Shown: positions 35,419 through 42,801 of the stretch, piece after piece
Numbering within the stretch: the stretch's first letter is position 1
How the letters are laid out: each line of letters starts with the position of its first letter
Source: Akkermansia sp.
Lineage (GTDB): Bacteria > Verrucomicrobiota > Verrucomicrobiia > Verrucomicrobiales > Akkermansiaceae
Length of the DNA: 64,000 bases
Assembly (NCBI GenBank): GCA_017398765.1
Contig: JAFQEY010000035.1
Location: forward strand, 18,477-82,476
Reading direction: 5' to 3'
Made by a program: the position numbers and the translations under genes
Notes under the pieces: model-generated
What the model saw: the letters and a program-made list of their open reading frames with translations, nothing else
What the model was told of the DNA's origin: nothing
The model's database searches: none

Positions 35419-37800
35419 TCAATCAGCGTCAGGATTTCCCGCCGTCGAAATATTTACAGCACTCATCAAAGCGGCAAGCTTCTCCGGCGGTGTAACAATG
35501 GATTTATACAACGGGAAATCGATTAAGGGCAATGCTTCAAGGTTGTTTTCAATCACTAATGAATCATATAATGCATTATCAAAGGCTATCAGATACTTTT
35601 CGATGAGCGTATCCGCACGCACCAAATCATCACATTTGACAGCACGTATTCTGGCAGACTCTGTCACCTCTCCGCACTTGCGCATAAAGCATTCCCAACA
35701 CATGTACAGTGACTGTGTACTATAACGCAATTCTTCCGTGTAACTCAAATTTTTAATAATTTCCTTCACCACTCCCTTGCATGCCGACAAACTGCGCAGA
35801 TGCAGCACGAATCGATACACCAGAATCTCCTTATTATCATAAGATTGAAGCTCTTCCATTGCGGACAGCTTTGGAGCCAGTTTCCGGAATTTTTCAGCAT
35901 CTCGAATATCCACGGTTATTTCCTTGAATTCGAATAGAATATCTTCCACCATGGTATCCGTTGCATCCGGCGCGCATGCCATCAGCCGCTGAATCGTCGC
36001 AAGTATATTATAAATGGATAAACAACTTACACTCAATTCATCTATCCTGGAGCGACTCAACAAATGGTATACAGCCAGAAAATACATGATATTGTCGAGA
36101 ATCGGTTCATTCAACACCGTCTCCATCAGCTGCAGCATAAAATCATCAAAAGAAACACGCTCTATGCCTAAATTGCAGTTTTTGTACGCCTGACTGAATA
36201 CCGGCATGACTCCATAGGCAAACGGTCTGGTTTCCCTATCTTTCCGATTATTCATGTGCAGCATGATATCAGTACACTCCGCGCCTATCCGCTGCACTGA
36301 GGTTACGCTCAAATGATTCACCAGCACGTCGCTGTGTCCCTCATATTCACCATACTTATTGTAATACGGGAAAATGTTCAGAATGCAGGCTATAATATCT
36401 GAACGACGGTTCACCAGACGGTAAAACTCAGCAGATAGATAAAAGGAAACCATCTGTAACAAATCATCACCCATCCCTGGTCGCATACACAATCCGCACA
36501 ACCCCTGTTTCAGATGCTGAATATGCAGCAGAATGAAGCGCAACAGACCATAGGGTGCGTTGCGGCGCACGGCGTTCACCTCCACCCCATATTTAATCAA
36601 TGCATGAGACACAACGTGCTGTACACCATCGCAAAAAAACAGCATGTTGTTTTTTTGAGCCTCAGCACATAAATTCATGTGCCGAACCCAATACGCCAGT
36701 AATTGCAACGCACTCCGAACAGATAACAGCGACAGGAATCTTGTTATCGCTTCTCCGTCATCTACCACCTTGAGCTCTTCCAATTGTTTTATGAACTCTT
36801 TGATACCAATGGCTTGAAATTTTGGCTTACCATGGTGCTTAATTTGCGGGTTTTTGCTCAATATCCCGCCGAAATCCGACAAAACAATGCGATTCTCTGC
36901 CGGAAACAGCTTGATGATGTATTGTTCCTCCAGATTATCCAACAAATGTATGATTTGACTTTTTCGCTCCTCATCATAATCCAGAGAATATTTGCCGAAA
37001 TGCCTCATCTGCATCCCACGCACCACCATTGTGTACAATTTTTGATCTCCGGCAAACACATACACCATACGTGGTGTTAAAAGATATTTCCGAACCGTTT
37101 CAAACACCTCACTGCATTTGTTGAAATTCATATCCCCATCATCTACCGTAACAAGTAGTGCATCCACCCCCAGCAACTTGCACAAACTATCCACCAACTC
37201 CGCAAACTTTGCCTTCAAATGTGCCCCGCTTATGCATTCTACTATGCTGTCCTGAACAAAAAACTCTGCATCTGACAAATGCTCTATATTTTCTGTTTTC
37301 TTCGCAATCAACGCCAAACCCCTGGACATTTTGTGAAGCGTATCATAGACCTTCTTCCTCTCAAATTTGTAATCATTCCTATAACAATCTCCCTTTGTTG
37401 ACTCGTTCAGGCATTTCTGCACATGTCCCAGTAAATGAATAAAGAAACTCTCCGCGTCTGACAATTCCGTTGGATCAATGCTCGCCAGCAGACGCATCTT
37501 CACATCATGATTTTTATTACACAGGGCGTCTTGCAAGGCAAACAAAATTGTGCTTTTACCGGATCCTCTTCCGCCATTAACAAAATAACACGGCTTATGC
37601 ACATAGGTCACAACATCCTTATTTCTTATATGGCTGACATTTGTGCTGGTCTTCCGAATAATCTGTTCCTTAAAATCGTTAAACGTATCCGCATAGAACA
37701 GCCTTTCTTCCGGCAGTGCCCCGGTTTTCTCCAGTTCATCCAAATCTATAACAAGAGTTTCTTCCTTTTCCATGGCAGTCAAGTATATCCTTTTATTCAT
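35419..37800 (-). CDS. rdrA: RdrA, AAA-type ATPase subunit of a RADAR anti-phage system
   Basis: 793 aa P-loop ATPase. Walker A GGRGSGKST (about 76-84), Walker-B-like ALLVTVDDGDMNF (214-226) and a sensor-like strand VYVFAGDQ are visible; the remainder is helical and otherwise unfamiliar. In characterised RADAR systems RdrA forms a ring that senses infection and loads substrate to the giant RdrB shell. The ATG is preceded by AAGGAG at 7-nt spacing, a canonical ribosome-binding site that native genes here lack. An alternative start at 37773 (MEKEETLVID) cannot be excluded. Base composition is more AT-rich than in the neighbours, consistent with transfer. Confidence 0.82.
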   Translation of the reverse strand: MNKRIYLTAMEKEETLVIDLDELEKTGALPEERLFYADTFNDFKEQIIRKTSTNVSHIRNKDVVTYVHKPCYFVNGGRGSGKSTILFALQDALCNKNHDVKMRLLASIDPTELSDAESFFIHLLGHVQKCLNESTKGDCYRNDYKFERKKVYDTLHKMSRGLALIAKKTENIEHLSDAEFFVQDSIVECISGAHLKAKFAELVDSLCKLLGVDALLVTVDDGDMNFNKCSEVFETVRKYLLTPRMVYVFAGDQKLYTMVVRGMQMRHFGKYSLDYDEERKSQIIHLLDNLEEQYIIKLFPAENRIVLSDFGGILSKNPQIKHHGKPKFQAIGIKEFIKQLEELKVVDDGEAITRFLSLLSVRSALQLLAYWVRHMNLCAEAQKNNMLFFCDGVQHVVSHALIKYGVEVNAVRRNAPYGLLRFILLHIQHLKQGLCGLCMRPGMGDDLLQMVSFYLSAEFYRLVNRRSDIIACILNIFPYYNKYGEYEGHSDVLVNHLSVTSVQRIGAECTDIMLHMNNRKDRETRPFAYGVMPVFSQAYKNCNLGIERVSFDDFMLQLMETVLNEPILDNIMYFLAVYHLLSRSRIDELSVSCLSIYNILATIQRLMACAPDATDTMVEDILFEFKEITVDIRDAEKFRKLAPKLSAMEELQSYDNKEILVYRFVLHLRSLSACKGVVKEIIKNLSYTEELRYSTQSLYMCWECFMRKCGEVTESARIRAVKCDDLVRADTLIEKYLIAFDNALYDSLVIENNLEALPLIDFPLYKSIVTPPEKLAALMSAVNISTAGNPDAD

Positions 37801-37988
37801 GATGATACTCCTTGACCACTGATTGTCAACCTATTTTTAACCGTTTGATTCTTAGATGCCTGCTAAACTCTAAGCACACTCACCATACAACTTTCTAACA
37901 AATATAATTTCATAAAATTAACTACATTTGTTAGTTATTCGCAATCGGATTATTTTTAATAAGTTTCGCAGAGAATATATTTTAACGG

Positions 37989-38025
37989 AAAAAAAGCGGC
38001 ACTCGCCAAGAGCAACGAGCACCGC
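37989..38025 (-). terminator. Terminator of the trhP-like gene
   Basis: On the minus strand a 10-bp stem GCGGTGCTCG/CGAGTGCCGC (two G-U pairs), followed by TTTTTTT. Confidence 0.8.
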
Positions 38026-38048
38026 GAAAGCACAGAAATGGGAGCCCA

Positions 38049-38079
38049 CCGCAGGAAACTCAGCTGAGTTTTCTGCGGG
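38049..38079. other. Inverted repeat spanning the stop codon of the trhP-like gene
   Basis: CCGCAGGAAACTCAG directly followed by CTGAGTTTTCTGCGG: 15-bp arms with one mismatch or G-U pair and essentially no loop, centred on the stop codon. The true terminator lies further downstream. Confidence 0.5.
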
Positions 38080-39319
38080 TGACCAGATAAACCTTGTCAC
38101 CATGGCGAACTTTTTGCGGCACGGCGATGAGTGCGGTAGCCCCCTTGGGAGCGGTGGGGACAATTTGCGTCACCCCCTGCTCATCATCACAGCGAACCTC
38201 GGAAACAAGCACACGCACAATACCGGTGGTACAACCGGTAATCTCAATCTTATCACCGGGAGAAAGGGGTTCGGCCTCCAGCCGGATTTCCGCCACACCG
38301 GCTTTGGCATACCAACGCATCACGCGGCCCAAATGCCGCCGCTGCTCCAAGGCAAGGCTGTTGGAACAACCACTCCAAGTATCCCACTCCTCACCCAGGT
38401 AATATCCCCCATGCCAGAAGTGGCGGTTGAACACATGCAGCAGCCGCTCCTCCCAAGCGGCGACTTTCTCCGGGCTCCAGGTTCCGGCAGCACAATCAGA
38501 CACCGCCTCCTTATACACCTGAGTCACAGTGGAAACATACGCCTCCGAGCGGCCTCGCCCCTCCAGCTTAAAGACGGAAACACCCGCCTCTACCAGCTGG
38601 TCAACCACGCGTATGGTGCAGATATCCTTCGGGGACATGATATATTGGTTATCGATATCCATCTCAAACCCGGTTTCCGTGTCCGTAACACGGTATTTAC
38701 GGCGGCAGAGCTGGAAGCACTGCCCGCGGTTCGCACTGCGGTTGTATGCCGCAAGACTCATACCACATTTGCCGGAAATACCAATGCAGAGCGCACCATG
38801 GGCAAAAATTTCGATACGCACCGGCTTCCCGGACGGGCCGGTAATGTTTTCCCTGCGGATGGTATCAATAATATGGCGAATCTGGCTGAGCTTCAGCTCA
38901 CGCGCCAGCACCATCACATCTGCATAAGCAGCAAAGAAACGCACTGCACCCACGTTGCACACATTGGCCTGTACTGAGATATGAACCTCCAAACCTATGC
39001 TGTGAGCGTAAGAAATGACAGACAAATCTGCCGCAATCACAGCATCCACCCCGGCAGCTTTGGCCGCCAGCAGCAACTGCTGCATGGCCTCCAGCTCCTC
39101 ATCATAGATAATGACATTGCAGGTCAGATAAGCCTTTGCACCACAGGCGTGGCAAAGGCGCGCCACCTTCGGCAAATCCTCCGGCTGAAAATTGACTGTA
39201 GAGCGGGCCCGCATATTGAACACACCCACCCCGAAATACACACTGTCCGCACCGGCGCGCAACGCTGCCGCCAATGATTCATACGACCCGGCCGGTGCCA
39301 TAATCTCCAATTCCTGCAT
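38060..39319 (-). CDS. trhP: U32-family tRNA uridine-34 hydroxylation protein (TrhP-like)
   Basis: 419 aa from the ATG at 39319 (MQELEIMAPAGSYESLAAAL), a start supported by a promoter ending 7 nt before it. It carries the U32 signature EIFAHGALCIGISGKC followed by SANRGQCFQLCRRKY, with the conserved cysteines. E. coli TrhP (YegQ) acts with prephenate-derived chemistry to hydroxylate U34 of tRNAs. The size and single U32 domain match TrhP, not the 818-aa paralog at 5642. The gene is separated from rdrA by a terminator, so it is not part of the RADAR operon. Confidence 0.85.
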   Translation of the reverse strand: MQELEIMAPAGSYESLAAALRAGADSVYFGVGVFNMRARSTVNFQPEDLPKVARLCHACGAKAYLTCNVIIYDEELEAMQQLLLAAKAAGVDAVIAADLSVISYAHSIGLEVHISVQANVCNVGAVRFFAAYADVMVLARELKLSQIRHIIDTIRRENITGPSGKPVRIEIFAHGALCIGISGKCGMSLAAYNRSANRGQCFQLCRRKYRVTDTETGFEMDIDNQYIMSPKDICTIRVVDQLVEAGVSVFKLEGRGRSEAYVSTVTQVYKEAVSDCAAGTWSPEKVAAWEERLLHVFNRHFWHGGYYLGEEWDTWSGCSNSLALEQRRHLGRVMRWYAKAGVAEIRLEAEPLSPGDKIEITGCTTGIVRVLVSEVRCDDEQGVTQIVPTAPKGATALIAVPQKVRHGDKVYLVTRRKLS

Positions 39320-39326
39320 GCGCGGG

Positions 39327-39355
39327 AGTGTAGCTCGTATTCCACATCCGGTCAA
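39327..39355 (-). promoter_or_regulatory. Promoter of the trhP-like gene
   Basis: On the minus strand TTGACC, 17-nt spacer, TACACT. Only 7 nt separate the -10 box from the ATG, which predicts a leaderless mRNA. Confidence 0.75.
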
Positions 39356-39527
39356 GACATTTCAGCACTTATCGCTCACCGAAGATTGCCGCGATTAAAA
39401 ATTTTAAAAAAAATTTGAACGAATTCCCACGCCTCCATGTCCACACATTCAGATATCCCGCGAGCGTGGGTTCACCCCCACAAAGAGTGCAGGTGTTCTT
39501 TTTCATGTAGTTTCAGAGTTGATTGTG

Positions 39528-39568
39528 CAATAACGGGCATCGGGAGATGCCCGTTATTGTTTTATTAT
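39528..39568 (+). terminator. Orphan terminator-like hairpin
   Basis: Perfect 14-bp stem (CAATAACGGGCATC/GATGCCCGTTATTG, 39528-39541 and 39546-39559) with GGGA loop, then TTTTATTATA. No coding gene precedes it on the plus strand. A CCCACGC/GCGTGGG pair lies upstream (about 39426-39470), so an unannotated small RNA in 39360-39560 is possible. Confidence 0.5.
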
Positions 39569-39696
39569 ATTCTACCACCAACAACACACGGCATGATTTA
39601 CCCGAAATATCCCCGACATATAGCCTGCACCGCCCCGGCTGATTCACCACCAGAACCCGTTTTTGACTCTTTTTTTCAAAAAAATTAAAAAAAAGC

Positions 39697-39724
39697 TTGA
39701 CTCTCACAAAAACCCTGCTATAAT
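39697..39724 (+). promoter_or_regulatory. Promoter of tRNA-Arg
   Basis: TTGACT, 16-nt spacer, consensus TATAAT (39719-39724). The tRNA begins 39 nt downstream. Confidence 0.85.
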
Positions 39725-39762
39725 TCGCTCACCGCAACACAACGCGGCAAAAAAAAGAAAAC

Positions 39763-39836
39763 GCGCCTGTAGCTCAATTGGATAGAGCATCTGACTACGG
39801 ATCAGAAGGTTTGGGGTTCGAATCCCTACGGGCGTG
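39763..39836 (+). tRNA. tRNA-Arg (anticodon ACG)
   Basis: 74-nt cloverleaf: 7-bp acceptor with wobble ends, D-loop AGCTCAATTGGATAGAGC, anticodon stem CTGAC around loop TACGGAT (anticodon ACG), and T-arm TGGGG-TTCGAAT-CCCTA. CCA is not encoded. The ACG anticodon is normally edited to ICG and reads CGU/CGC/CGA. A terminator hairpin follows 31 nt later. Confidence 0.95.
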
Positions 39837-39867
39837 CTACTTCTTAAATAATCTTAAAAACAAAAAG

Positions 39868-39899
39868 AGTCGGTTTTCTTGAACGAAGCCGGCTTTTTT
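39868..39899 (+). terminator. Terminator of tRNA-Arg
   Basis: 9-bp stem AGTCGGTTT/AAGCCGGCT with G-U pairs, followed by TTTTTT. Confidence 0.75.
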
Positions 39900-39931
39900 G
39901 TTCTCTAAGCATAAAAAGAAGCATACTGCAC

Positions 39932-40289
39932 GGGGGCGTCCCGGTTTCGACTGAACATTAGAGACGCCGGCTGCATGTGGAGGTTGATCGGCTGGCCTCC
40001 TTAAAAGCCGCTCAAAAGATTAAGTGCCTATTCTGATAACGAATACGCCATGGCTGCGTAACATACGCGCCGGATCCGATTCCTGACGCCTGCTGGGGAT
40101 GACGATCTTAGCTTAGCAGGCAGGTGCCGCGTGGGGGAACCGCGCGCGGCATGACACCCACAGGTTCCTGGCCAGAGTGGAAGGCTGACGCGGAGCGGAC
40201 CACCGGTAAGATGCAGCAATCCGCGTCTGAACATGGAGATGCTTGCGTCAACAGTGTCCAGGACAGGGGTTCAATTCCCCTCGCCTCCA
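39932..40289 (+). ncRNA. ssrA: tmRNA (SsrA)
   Basis: The 5' end GGGGGCG-TCCCGGTTTCGACTG is the classic tmRNA start and pairs with the 3' end CGCCTCC-A; the T-arm is GGGGTTCAATTCCCC. A tag frame begins at GCC 40026 and reads AYSDNEYAMAA then TAA (40059-40061), an -AMAA ending that fits protease-targeting tags of the ANDENYALAA type. It rescues ribosomes stalled on broken mRNAs. CCA is not encoded. A long terminator hairpin follows, then a decayed integrase, as expected for a common phage/island integration site. Confidence 0.96.
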
Positions 40290-40305
40290 GCGTTAGAATA
40301 ATGAG

Positions 40306-40343
40306 AAATCCCGCGTAAAGTGTCGACTTTGCGCGGGATTTTG
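40306..40343 (+). terminator. Terminator of tmRNA
   Basis: 15-bp stem AAATCCCGCGTAAAG/CTTTGCGCGGGATTT (one G-U pair), 6-nt loop, and a short T-run. Confidence 0.85.
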
Positions 40344-40408
40344 TTTACAATACCGGGGATTCCAGGGGAAAGTATTTTGCAAGTTTGTTACAAGTTTCTT
40401 TACAACTT

Positions 40409-40741
40409 ATGAAGATGTTTGATGGGCAGGTTTCGATTAATAAGGCGGATAATTCTCCGTTCTGGATGGTGAGTTTCCGGTCGGCTGATGGGAAGCAGAA
40501 GAGGCGTAGTACTAAGGTGCCGGTGGCGGGTGGGTTGTTCCAGGGGAAGAGGCACAGTTTGCATAGTAAGTCATTCCATTCTATCCGGGCGACGGCTGCG
40601 ACGTTTTTGCAGTCAGCGGGGGTGGCTCAGGGTATGGCAATAAAGTTGGTGGGGCATGATTCGGAGTCGATTCATGAGGTGTATGTGAAGCCGGATGCGG
40701 AGTTACTGCGCCGGGCGGCGGAGGTGCTGCCGGAGATTTGA
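40409..40741 (+). pseudogene. Internally deleted tyrosine-recombinase integrase
   Basis: 110 codons, in frame, made of two ends of a normally about 400-aa phage-type integrase. The N-terminal arm-binding segment (SPFWMVSFRSADGKQKRRST) is joined at about residue 48 directly to the C-terminal catalytic part: FHSIRATAATFLQSAGV (H-x-x-R box), then KLVGHDSESIHEVY with the expected terminal tyrosine. The core-binding domain and first catalytic Arg are missing, so it cannot be an active recombinase. It starts about 120 bp after the tmRNA 3' end, the usual attachment site. A TTG start 24 nt upstream is also open. Confidence 0.8.
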
Positions 40742-41467
40742 GAAGTACGATTTACGAATTACGAGGGACGAAGTGGAATAATGGCGGGCTTTGCCCGCGT
40801 GGTTATTCGTGTTGCATGGCGTCTGCGCTGTATTATCGGCTCATTTAGCTGATGTTTAGCTGTGATTGGCCGATAAAGACGAACGCTCGCAGGTGCGGAG
40901 GCTGCGAGCGTTCAGAAAATCAATCGGGGGCGATTGATGGTGGCAAGCTTCACCGTTGACGGCGGTTTGGCTTGCTTGGATGTACTGACCTTAGATAAGC
41001 AGGTTTCGGTGGGAATGTCAAGCGAATTCTGATTTTTTTTGCCCGAATACAGGGAAGATACAAGAGCCCGCCCCCGAAAGGGCGGGCTCAGGGCTACGCA
41101 CTATTGCTTGTCGAATAGCTTTCTTGCGAAAACCAGACTACCCAGCAAGTAGTACGTGGCTTTCACTATACAAATGAGTACATCCATATACGGTTTTTGT
41201 ATAATGTGGGTTGATAAGGCGCAGGGTGTCAGTCTGTGCCGGGCGGATGCCCGCTCGCCGGGGGATTTGCTGCACCTTTCGGCGCACCGGGAGCGGGTGG
41301 ATTGTAGCAGGTAGCAGGTGGATGTGCAAGGTGTGGTGTGTGTTATGCCGTAGTTATTCGAGTTGCATTGCTAAGATGGTGCATGGGTGGTTGCCGGTGC
41401 ATTGGATGCCGATGTAGGGCATGCGGAATAGGCATACAAGGATAAATCTTGCCATTTGATAACATGT
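40742..41467. other. Gene-free stretch with palindromes downstream of the integrase remnant
   Basis: No supported ORF. It contains a motif rich in ACGA/TTACG steps (TACGATTTACGAATTACG, 40747-40764) followed by a GCGGGC-TTT-GCCCGC hairpin (40784-40798). Two further perfect hairpins follow: GAACGCTCGCAG/CTGCGAGCGTTC (40881-40913) and GAGCCCGCCC/GGGCGGGCTC (41064-41089). Probably decayed remains of an integrated element. Confidence 0.5.
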
Positions 41468-42550
41468 ATGCTAGCATCTGAGCCAGACATGATAGCCGAT
41501 GCCGAGTCTCTGTTCGATTGGAAACAGCGTGCCTCCCGCCAACCGCAGGGGCGCACTGTTCTGGATCTGGAGGCAGACAGCCTGCACCGCCACCGCGAGA
41601 AGCTTTGCCTCATCCAATACGGAGATGCAGACGGGGTGGAGATTATCGACCCTCTGGCAATTGAGGATATGTCTCTCTTCTCCCTCTGGATGGAAGAGGC
41701 AGAGGTGTGGATGCACGGGGCTGACTATGACATGAGCCTGCTGCAACAGACCTTCGGTCTACTGCCACACATGATTCTGGACACGCAGATTGCCGCTCGC
41801 CTGTTAGGCTTCCGCCAATTCGGGCTGGCGGCACTGGTGGAGCATTTCTACGGTGTTACGCTGAGCAAAAACAACCAGAAAGCAGACTGGGGGCGCCGCC
41901 CGATTCCCCCCGCAATGCAGGAATACGCGCAGGGTGACGTAAAATATATGCTTGGCATGGCGGACAAACTGGTAGCACAACTGCAAGAGCTGGGGCGCTA
42001 TGAGTGGTTTCTGGAGAGCTGTGCCACCAACCTGAAACACGGCTACGAGCGCTTCCGCTCTGCAGCGCAGGATCCCTGGCGCATCAAAGGCAGCGGCAAA
42101 TTTGAGCCACGCGGGCTGGCCGCCCTCCGCGCTCTCTGGACATGGCGGGATAAAGAAGCGGCTCTCATGGACAAACCCTCATTCATGGTCTGCTCCAACA
42201 ATGATTTGCTGCGCTGGAGCCTGGCCCTCCAGGAGTTCCGCACAGTCTCTCCGCTGCACGGTTTCCACAACCACCGTGCTGCCCGTTTCCGCAAGGCTGT
42301 AGAACATTTCCAGCTACTGGATGAGGAGGAATACCCTGCCCTGCCCAAAAAGGAAAGACACGAACAGGCACCCGATTTTGATGTCAAGCTGGCACACTGG
42401 TCTGCCATACGCAACACGCTGGCCGAAGAACTGAATCTGGAGGGCTCCCTCATCGCCTCCCGTGCCCAGCTGGAATCCATATCCAACCACGAGGAAGAAG
42501 GTCTCAATCGGCTCATGGTCTGGCAGCGCAATCTGTTACTGCGGCAATAA
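41468..42550 (+). CDS. rnd: Ribonuclease D
   Basis: 360 aa from the ATG at 41468; a TTG 12 nt upstream is the alternative. It is a DEDD-family 3'-5' exonuclease: VLDLEADSLHRH (first two acids), HGADYDMSLL (Exo II) and YAQGDVKYMLGM (Y-x3-D Exo III). The second half holds an HRDC-like domain (about 200-280). RNase D trims the 3' ends of tRNA precursors, an essential step here because the tRNA genes in this window do not encode CCA. It stands between the integrase remnant and the aconitase gene on the same strand. Confidence 0.9.
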   Translation: MLASEPDMIADAESLFDWKQRASRQPQGRTVLDLEADSLHRHREKLCLIQYGDADGVEIIDPLAIEDMSLFSLWMEEAEVWMHGADYDMSLLQQTFGLLPHMILDTQIAARLLGFRQFGLAALVEHFYGVTLSKNNQKADWGRRPIPPAMQEYAQGDVKYMLGMADKLVAQLQELGRYEWFLESCATNLKHGYERFRSAAQDPWRIKGSGKFEPRGLAALRALWTWRDKEAALMDKPSFMVCSNNDLLRWSLALQEFRTVSPLHGFHNHRAARFRKAVEHFQLLDEEEYPALPKKERHEQAPDFDVKLAHWSAIRNTLAEELNLEGSLIASRAQLESISNHEEEGLNRLMVWQRNLLLRQ

Positions 42551-42721
42551 ATCAGCGTTGAATAAACCATAAGCACCTGCTGAGGCAGTCGCCGGTCTCC
42601 GCCGCGAAATCGGCAAGTCTCTGAGCAAGCGCAGGAAGCCCGCAAACAACTCAGAGCTTTCCTTAACATCTCAGCCAGGGTAAAATTCTTGACCGGGACG
42701 CAAGAAAAACGCTTTTCCTGC

Positions 42722-42749
42722 TTGCAATTTCGCACTGATAGTGTATACT
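42722..42749 (+). promoter_or_regulatory. Promoter of acnA
   Basis: TTGCAA, 16-nt spacer, TATACT (42744-42749). The leader to the ATG at 42802 would be about 46 nt. Confidence 0.75.
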
Positions 42750-42801
42750 CCGCGCGTATTTTAATCCGGTTTCATCACACAACAAAGCTACGGCGCACAC
42801 T

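Noticed and set aside
39437..39688. 83-aa plus-strand ORF before tRNA-Arg
   Set aside because: It runs straight through a perfect terminator hairpin and lacks a start signal.
40124..40318. ORF inside the tmRNA region
   Set aside because: It overlaps the structured part of ssrA and has no coding features.
38060..40741. RADAR as cargo of the tmRNA-integrated element
   Set aside because: Integration extends 3' of tmRNA (beyond 40289), whereas RADAR lies on the other side behind the trhP-like gene and its terminator; no repeat links them.
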